From the NCBI GenBank assembly GCA_964542765.1, contig CAZIVO010000121.1, forward strand, positions 1 through 10,497: DNA of 10,497 nt, written 5' to 3'. Positions within the stretch are counted from its first letter, which is position 1. Each line of letters starts with the position of its first letter. Shown piece after piece: positions 5,473 through 10,497 of this stretch. Source of the stretch: CAZIVO01 sp964542765. GTDB taxonomy: Bacteria > Planctomycetota > UBA1135 > UBA2386. The notes under the pieces were generated by a model. The model worked only from the letters and a program-made list of their open reading frames with translations, was not told the origin of the DNA and searched no databases. The position numbers and the translations under genes are program-made.

Positions 5473-5943
5473 CTACCACGCGAAGTGGCTGTACGCCGAG
5501 TTCGCCTCCGCCATCTTATGGACGTTTTCCTTCTTCGTCACCGCAGCACCCTGGTTGTTGTAGGCATCGAAAATCTCATCGGCCAGACGCCGGAACATCG
5601 GTTTCCCACGCTTGGCTCGAGCAGCATCGATAAGCCAGCGGATCGCGAGACTCTGCTGGCGGCGACGGGTCACTTCTCGAGGCACCTGATAGGTAGCCCC
5701 ACCAACCCTCTTGCTGCGAACCTCGACATGCGGCTTGATGTTGTCGATCACCTTCATGAACACATCATTCGGCTCGGCCTCCACCTTGGCGCAAACGAAA
5801 TCAATCGCATCGTAGAAGATCTTCTGGGCAGTGGTCTTCTTACCGTCCAGCATGAGCTTGTTGATGATCTTCGAGACCAGCAATGATCCATAGCGAGGAT
5901 CAGGCTTGAGGTGGACTTCTGTCGATTTGTAGGAGCGTGGCAT
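5473..5943 (-). CDS. rpsG: Small-subunit ribosomal protein S7 (uS7)
   Basis: S7 is the primary binder of the 3' major domain of 16S rRNA and nucleates head assembly. The 156-residue product has the normal length. It starts MPRSYKSTEVHLKPDPRYGS and contains INKLMLDGKKTTAQKIFYDA, VEVRSKRVGGATYQVP near 74-89, RRRQQSLAIRWLIDAARAK and the ending HKMAEANSAYSHFAW. The RRQQSLAIRW and HFAW pieces are of the type remembered from Planctomycetota. The ATG at 5943-5941 lies one base after the rpsL stop, so translation is probably coupled. A longer in-frame reading from 6072 would overlap rpsL by over 120 bases and adds non-homologous sequence, so it was not used. Confidence 0.97.
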   Translation of the reverse strand: MPRSYKSTEVHLKPDPRYGSLLVSKIINKLMLDGKKTTAQKIFYDAIDFVCAKVEAEPNDVFMKVIDNIKPHVEVRSKRVGGATYQVPREVTRRRQQSLAIRWLIDAARAKRGKPMFRRLADEIFDAYNNQGAAVTKKENVHKMAEANSAYSHFAW

Positions 5944-5944
5944 A

Positions 5945-6319
5945 TCAACTCTTCGGCATCTTGGTGCCGTATTTAGATCTACTGCGTCGCCGACCATCAA
6001 CACCGGAAGCATCCAGGCATCCACGTAATACGTGGTAGCGCACGCCAGGCAAGTCGCGAACACGACCGCCACGAATCAACACGATCGAGTGCTCTTGGAG
6101 GTTATGCCCCTCTCCAGGGATATACACCGTGACTTCCTTGTTGTTCGACAACCGCACCCGAGCAATCTTGCGCAATGCCGAATTGGGTTTCTTCGGCGTC
6201 ATCGTCTTGACCTGAAGGCACACGCCTCGCCGCTGTGGACAGCGCTCGAGCACGGCGGCCTTGCTCTTCGATTTCTGTTTCTTGCGTCCCTTACGGACGA
6301 GTTGGTTGATCGTGGGCAT
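5945..6319 (-). CDS. rpsL: Small-subunit ribosomal protein S12 (uS12) with Arg88
   Basis: S12 lies at the decoding centre and controls accuracy. The 124-residue product has exactly the E. coli length, so positions compare directly. It has NQLVRKGRKK, CPQRRGVCLQV, TPKKPNSALRK (41-51, with Lys43 intact), PGEGHNLQEHS (68-78), GGRVRDLPGVRYHVLRG (84-100) and SKYGTKMPKS. Position 88 is Arg (codon CGC, 6058-6056) in place of the usual Lys; Asp89, the residue methylthiolated in E. coli, is kept. K88R is a known streptomycin-resistance change in E. coli and Mycobacterium tuberculosis. No strong Shine-Dalgarno sequence precedes the ATG; only GAAGA about 9 bases upstream is present. The gene is 91 bp downstream of rpoC and one base before rpsG. 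Confidence 0.98.
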   Translation of the reverse strand: MPTINQLVRKGRKKQKSKSKAAVLERCPQRRGVCLQVKTMTPKKPNSALRKIARVRLSNNKEVTVYIPGEGHNLQEHSIVLIRGGRVRDLPGVRYHVLRGCLDASGVDGRRRSRSKYGTKMPKS

Positions 6320-6334
6320 CCAAGCTATCTTCGC

Positions 6335-6363
6335 AAAAAAGAGGGGCGGGAAGTGTAGGCCCC
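6335..6363 (-). terminator. Short terminator-like hairpin between rpoC and rpsL
   Basis: The transcribed strand has GGGGC, an 11-base loop, GCCCC, then TC and six T (6340-6335). The T-run is good, but the 5-bp stem is short and the loop long, so it may only attenuate transcription entering rpsL. Confidence 0.4.
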
Positions 6364-6379
6364 ATCACGGGGAAAACAA
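6352..6379 (-). promoter_or_regulatory. Possible weak promoter for rpsL-rpsG
   Basis: On the minus strand TTGTTT (6379-6374) and TACACT (6357-6352) stand 16 bases apart. The -10 box matches at four positions and the -35 at three. The GCCCC-N5-GGGG palindrome (6359-6372) fills the spacer. The evidence is weak, and read-through from rpoC is an equally good explanation for rpsL expression. Confidence 0.25.
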
Positions 6380-6410
6380 GCCGCTACAGAACAGGTTGGC
6401 AACAAGTCTC

Positions 6411-9400
6411 CTATTCCACTCCTGTCGCCGTTGTCTGGGGTGATTCACCAGATTCTTGGGCGCTGCTGGCTTCTCCCTGGCCATCTTCGCCTGAAAGTCG
6501 GATCACCGGCCCTCCCGCATCGGCCAAGCCCTCTCGGCTGACCCGTGCGATTTCTTCAGCAGCAGCCTGCAGATCGACGTTCTTCTGGACGCGAGTCTTG
6601 TGGTATTGCCTGAAGCCTGTGCCTGTCGGGACCAGATGGCCCAGAATGACGTTCTCCTTCAGGCCCACCAAATTATCCCGCTTGCCGGTCAGAGCCGCTT
6701 CGGTCAGCACTTTTGTCGTCTCCTGGAAGGAGGCAGCCGAGATGAACGACTCGGACTGGAGCGAAGCCTTGGTGATTCCGAGCAACAAGGGGGAACTGGT
6801 CGCCGGCTTCTTCTTCTCCTTCAAAAGCTGCTCGTTAGCCGCCTTGAACTTGAACTTGTCCACCACCGCACCTGGCAGGAACTCCGAGTCTCCCGGATCA
6901 TTGACCTGCAACTTCCTCATCATCTGAGCAATGATGATCTCCACGTGCTTGTCATCGATGCTCACTCCCTGCGCGCGATAGACGGACTGTGCCTCGCGCA
7001 GAAGATAGTTCTGCACGGACTCAGGACCCTCGATCGCCAGGATGTCGTGCGGGACCTTGGGGCCATCGATCAACGCTTCACCAGCCTCAACGTGATCGCC
7101 TCTATGCACTCTCAGGTTCTTGCCCTGAGGAACGAGATGCTCGCGCTCAACGTCACCTTCTCCCTTGACGACGATCGTACGCTTGCCGCGACGCTTGTCG
7201 CCAAGTTCAACGATTCCATCGATCTCGGCGAGAACCGTTGGGTCCTTGGGGCGGCGAGCCTCAAAGATTTCTGTCACTCGAGGCAGGCCACCTGTGATGT
7301 CCTGCGTGCCAGCGATCTCACGAGGCGTCTTTGCCAGCAAGGTTCCGGCGGCAATCTTGTCGCCATTCTCGACCTCGAGATAGGCCTTCTCCGGCAAGGA
7401 GTGGATCGCTGCACGATTGCCCTTCTCATCCTCGATGATGACCTGCGGGACCAACTCTCCCTTGTGCTCGATGATCACCTTACGGGCGACACCACTCTCC
7501 GTGTCCTTCTCCGTCCGGAAGGTCTTGCCCTCCAGCACGTCTTCGAACTGCACAACGCCCCCGACCTCGGCCAGAATGGGATGGTGATGAGGGTCCCAGG
7601 AACAGAGCGACGTCCCGGCCTTGACCGTTGAGCCTTCCTCGACAAGCAAGAGAGCGCCGAGAGGAACAGGGTGGGAATCAATTTCTCGGTCCTTGTCATC
7701 GCGCAAAACGATCTCGCCACGACGCTTGAGCACCACGACGGAACCATCAGGCCGGGAAAGCGGGTCGAGGTTGGCGAATACAACCTTGCCACCTCGCTTG
7801 GCCTTGATCTCCGACTCCTCAACCTTCTTCGAGGCTGTCCCTCCGATATGGAAGGTCCGCATCGTGAGCTGCGTGCCAGGCTCACCGATCGACTGCGCGC
7901 CAATGATGCCGACGGCCAATCCACCCTCGGCCAGGTTGTTGCGAGCCATGTCCTCGCCGTAACAGCGAACACAAATGCCCAAATCCGCTTCACAGGTCAG
8001 AGGCGAACGCACCTTGACCTTGTCGTGCCCCAGACTCTCGATCTTCTTGGCGATATCGACCGTGATCAGGTCGTTCTCCTTGACGATCACCTCATCGGTA
8101 ATGTGATCGGCGATCGACACTCTTGAGCAACGCCCACGGATGGCATCAGCAAGCCCAACCACGATCTTGTCACCCTGATAAACCGTGCCCTTGGTCACCC
8201 CATTGAGAGTCTTGCAATCATCCACCGTGATGACAACGTTTTGCGCAACATCGGCCAACTTCCGCGTCAGATAACCTGAATCAGCCGTCTTGAGTGCCGT
8301 GTCAGCCAGCCCTTTTCGGGCACCGTGAGTCGAAGAGAAATACTCGAGAACACGGAGACCTTCGCGGAAGTTCGCGCGGATCGGAGCCTCGATGATCTTG
8401 CCCGAAGGCTTGGCCATCAGGCCACGCATACCCGCCAGCTGCCGGATCTGCTCGACCGACCCACGAGCCTTGCTCATGATCATGCAGTAGATCGGATTGA
8501 TGTAGTGCTTACCGTCACGAGTATCGCTGCGGAGTTCATTGAGCATGTCCTCGCCAATCCGCTCACGAGCATGCGTCCAGGCGTCGATGATCTTCAGATA
8601 GCGCTCGCCTTCGGTGATGATACCGCGCGCATTAGCTTGCTGGATCTTGTCCACCTCAGCCTGCGTCTCGGCGATGAGCGCTTCCTTGGTCGGCGGAACG
8701 AGCATGTCGTCCTTGCCGAAAGAGAGTCCTGCTCGCGTAGCCTCCTGGAAGCCAACCGATTTAAGGTCGTCGAGCAACTTCAGTGTCGGCTCACGCCCGC
8801 AAACGATGTGGCAATGAGCGATGATGTTCGAAAGAGCCTTCTTGTCCAGGTCGTGGTCATAGAAGGGCATCCCCTCGGCGAGAATCTCATTGAAGATGAT
8901 CCGCCCCGGAGTGGTCTCGATCGCGGTCTTGCCGTCGGTCTCGATTTCTTCATCCCGCTTGATCACCTTGATCCCTGCCGGCATCAAGACCTTGATCCGC
9001 GCATGGATATGGACCTGGCCTGACAGGTGCGCCATCCAAACCTCATCCGCATCCGCAAAGACCTTGCCTTCGCCCTGCTCTCCAGCGCGATCGAGGCTCA
9101 GGAAATAACAGCCGAGGACGATATCCTGGTTAGGCGCGATGATCGGACCGCCATGCGCAGGCGAGAAGATGTTGTTGATCGAGAGCATCAGCGTCGACGC
9201 CTCGATCTGCGCCTCGTAACTCAGCGGCAGATGGACCGCCATCTGGTCACCATCGAAATCAGCGTTGAAACCCGCACAGACCAGAGGGTGTATCCGGATC
9301 GCATTACCCTCGACGAGCACCGGCTCGAAAGCCTGGATACCCATACGGTGGAGAGTCGGCGCCCGATTCAGAAGGACCGGATGTCCTTGGATCACCTCTT

Positions 9401-10497
9401 CGAGAATGTCCCAAACCTCCTCATCCTTGCGCTCGAGCATCTTCTTCGCCGACTTGATCGTGTCGGCGTGACCGAGTTCCTTCAGGCGACGGATGATGAA
9501 TGGCTGGAAAAGCTCAAGCGCAACGGATTTGGGCAATCCACATTGGTTGAGTTTCAGATCCGGGCCAACAACGATCACGGAACGAGCGCTGTAGTCGACT
9601 CGCTTGCCAAGAAGATTCTCGCGGAAGCGGCCTTGCTTGCCCTTGATCATGTCGGTCAAGGACTTGAGCGGCCGATTGCTACTACCCAAAACAGGGCGGC
9701 GGCAGCGGCTATTGTCGAACAAAGCATCCACTGACTGCTGCAGCATCCGCTTCTCGTTCCGGATGATGACCTCCGGAGCATTCAGATCGAGCAACTTCTT
9801 CAGACGGTTGTTGCGATTGATCAGGCGCCGATAGAGATCATTGAGATCCGATGTCGCAAAGTTGCCGGAATCGAGCAACACCAACGGCCGCAAGTCCGGA
9901 GGGATGACGGGAACAACATCGAAAACCATCCACTCGGGACGGTTGCCCGAATCCCGCAGCATCTCGACAGTCTTGAGCCGCTTGATGATGTCCTTCGCCT
10001 TCTGCTTTCCAGCATGCTGGCGCAATTCTTCGCGGAGGTGCTCGGACAGATCGCCAAGATCGAGGGCGCGCAGAATCTTACGCACCGCCTCCGCGCCCAT
10101 CCCTGCATCAAAGCTGTTACCGAACTTCTGGCGAGCCTGACGGTATTCATCCTCCGTCAGCATCTGCAGATCCTCGAGCGGTGTATCGCCCGGGTCGATG
10201 ACCAGGTAATCCTGGAAATAGATCACGCGCTCCAAAGTCGACGTCTTCAATTTCGCGTTGACGCCCTGAAGCAGCGTCGCCATGCGCGATGGCATGGCCT
10301 TGAAGAACCAGATATGAGCCACCGGGGCAGCCAGATTGATATGGCCCATGCGCTTACGGCGCACGCGACTGTGGGTGATCATCACGCCACACTTGTCGCA
10401 GATGATCCCCTTGTGCTTGATCCCTTTGTACTTGCCACAAGCACATTCCCAGTCCTTCTCCGGACCGAAGATACGCTCACAGAACAAGCCGTCGCGT
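6411..10497 (-). CDS. rpoC: DNA-directed RNA polymerase subunit beta', 5' end outside the window
   Basis: This subunit carries the catalytic Mg site of RNA polymerase. The frame is open to the edge (10496) and reads RDGLFCERIFGP, which aligns with residue 53 onward of E. coli RpoC, so about 50 N-terminal residues lie outside. Numbered from Leu at 10487: the first zinc site has Cys15, 17, 30 and 33; the catalytic NADFDGDQM is at 408-416 (plus-strand 9240-9266). The bridge helix lies near 710-750 (GARKGLADTALKTADSGYLT), the second zinc site at Cys758, 832, 839 and 842, and the trigger loop at about 856-883. It is interrupted by an insertion of roughly 170 residues (about 884-1056), as in E. coli and many Gram-negative lineages, before ITGGLPRVTEIFEARRP. 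The last 28 residues are acidic and low in complexity. A start at the TTG of 10487 would cut conserved sequence and was rejected. Confidence 0.98.
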   Translation of the reverse strand, partial: RDGLFCERIFGPEKDWECACGKYKGIKHKGIICDKCGVMITHSRVRRKRMGHINLAAPVAHIWFFKAMPSRMATLLQGVNAKLKTSTLERVIYFQDYLVIDPGDTPLEDLQMLTEDEYRQARQKFGNSFDAGMGAEAVRKILRALDLGDLSEHLREELRQHAGKQKAKDIIKRLKTVEMLRDSGNRPEWMVFDVVPVIPPDLRPLVLLDSGNFATSDLNDLYRRLINRNNRLKKLLDLNAPEVIIRNEKRMLQQSVDALFDNSRCRRPVLGSSNRPLKSLTDMIKGKQGRFRENLLGKRVDYSARSVIVVGPDLKLNQCGLPKSVALELFQPFIIRRLKELGHADTIKSAKKMLERKDEEVWDILEEVIQGHPVLLNRAPTLHRMGIQAFEPVLVEGNAIRIHPLVCAGFNADFDGDQMAVHLPLSYEAQIEASTLMLSINNIFSPAHGGPIIAPNQDIVLGCYFLSLDRAGEQGEGKVFADADEVWMAHLSGQVHIHARIKVLMPAGIKVIKRDEEIETDGKTAIETTPGRIIFNEILAEGMPFYDHDLDKKALSNIIAHCHIVCGREPTLKLLDDLKSVGFQEATRAGLSFGKDDMLVPPTKEALIAETQAEVDKIQQANARGIITEGERYLKIIDAWTHARERIGEDMLNELRSDTRDGKHYINPIYCMIMSKARGSVEQIRQLAGMRGLMAKPSGKIIEAPIRANFREGLRVLEYFSSTHGARKGLADTALKTADSGYLTRKLADVAQNVVITVDDCKTLNGVTKGTVYQGDKIVVGLADAIRGRCSRVSIADHITDEVIVKENDLITVDIAKKIESLGHDKVKVRSPLTCEADLGICVRCYGEDMARNNLAEGGLAVGIIGAQSIGEPGTQLTMRTFHIGGTASKKVEESEIKAKRGGKVVFANLDPLSRPDGSVVVLKRRGEIVLRDDKDREIDSHPVPLGALLLVEEGSTVKAGTSLCSWDPHHHPILAEVGGVVQFEDVLEGKTFRTEKDTESGVARKVIIEHKGELVPQVIIEDEKGNRAAIHSLPEKAYLEVENGDKIAAGTLLAKTPREIAGTQDITGGLPRVTEIFEARRPKDPTVLAEIDGIVELGDKRRGKRTIVVKGEGDVEREHLVPQGKNLRVHRGDHVEAGEALIDGPKVPHDILAIEGPESVQNYLLREAQSVYRAQGVSIDDKHVEIIIAQMMRKLQVNDPGDSEFLPGAVVDKFKFKAANEQLLKEKKKPATSSPLLLGITKASLQSESFISAASFQETTKVLTEAALTGKRDNLVGLKENVILGHLVPTGTGFRQYHKTRVQKNVDLQAAAEEIARVSREGLADAGGPVIRLSGEDGQGEASSAQESGESPQTTATGVE

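Noticed and set aside
4600..5886. A 428-codon plus-strand open frame
   Set aside because: It is antisense to the EF-G gene and rpsG and has no family resemblance.
5944..6072. A longer N terminus for S7 starting at 6072
   Set aside because: It would lie inside rpsL, is not homologous to S7, and the ATG at 5943 gives the standard protein with coupling to rpsL.
6600..7631. A 343-codon plus-strand open frame, with further ones up to 9734
   Set aside because: They mirror the conserved rpoC frame and lack independent support.
10485..10487. A TTG start for RpoC
   Set aside because: Conserved RpoC sequence (RDG) continues upstream in frame to the window edge, so the gene is cut by the window.

Overview
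The window is a ribosomal-protein and transcription-translation gene cluster, with every gene on the minus strand. Read in the direction of transcription (high to low coordinates) the order is rpoC (5' end outside the window), rpsL, rpsG, an EF-G gene in the fusA position, rpsJ, rplD, rplW, rplB, rpsS and rplV (3' end outside the window). This is the classical rpoBC-str-S10 order. Two usual members are absent: no tuf lies between the EF-G gene and rpsJ, and no rplC (L3) lies between rpsJ and rplD, where only 147 bp remain.

The organism is a bacterium of fairly high GC. RpoC carries the large trigger-loop insertion seen in many Gram-negative lineages. The sequences of S7, L2 and L4, the EF-G type, the lack of tuf and the Lys/Ala-rich tail on L22 recall Planctomycetota or a neighbouring lineage. 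This is a judgement from remembered family sequences, not from a search. Several genes lack a clear Shine-Dalgarno sequence (rpsL, fusA, rplD, rpsJ at its internal ATG), while rplW and rplB have good ones.

Layout. 6411-10497: RNA polymerase beta'. 6320-6410: spacer with a short terminator-like hairpin and a possible weak promoter. 5473-6319: rpsL and rpsG, separated by one base. 5313-5472: spacer with a strong bulged hairpin after rpsG and a second small palindrome. 3321-5312: EF-G paralogue. 3042-3320: 279-bp spacer with the best promoter of the window (TTGACC, 17 bp, TACCCT) and a structured leader, so the S10 genes probably form their own transcription unit. 2736-3041: rpsJ. 2589-2735: the structured spacer that replaces rplC. 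1-2588: rplD, rplW, rplB, rpsS and rplV, tightly packed and probably translationally coupled.

The genes make core parts of both ribosomal subunits (S12, S7, S10, S19; L4, L23, L2, L22), one ribosomal GTPase and RNA polymerase. The points most worth a second look are four. The EF-G in the str slot resembles the ribosome-recycling EF-G2 type rather than a translocase. The rplC position is empty but RNA-structured. S12 has Arg at position 88, the classical streptomycin-resistance position. L4 has His in place of the first Gly of its conserved tunnel-loop GTG. No novel multi-gene system, mobile element, CRISPR array or RNA gene was seen.
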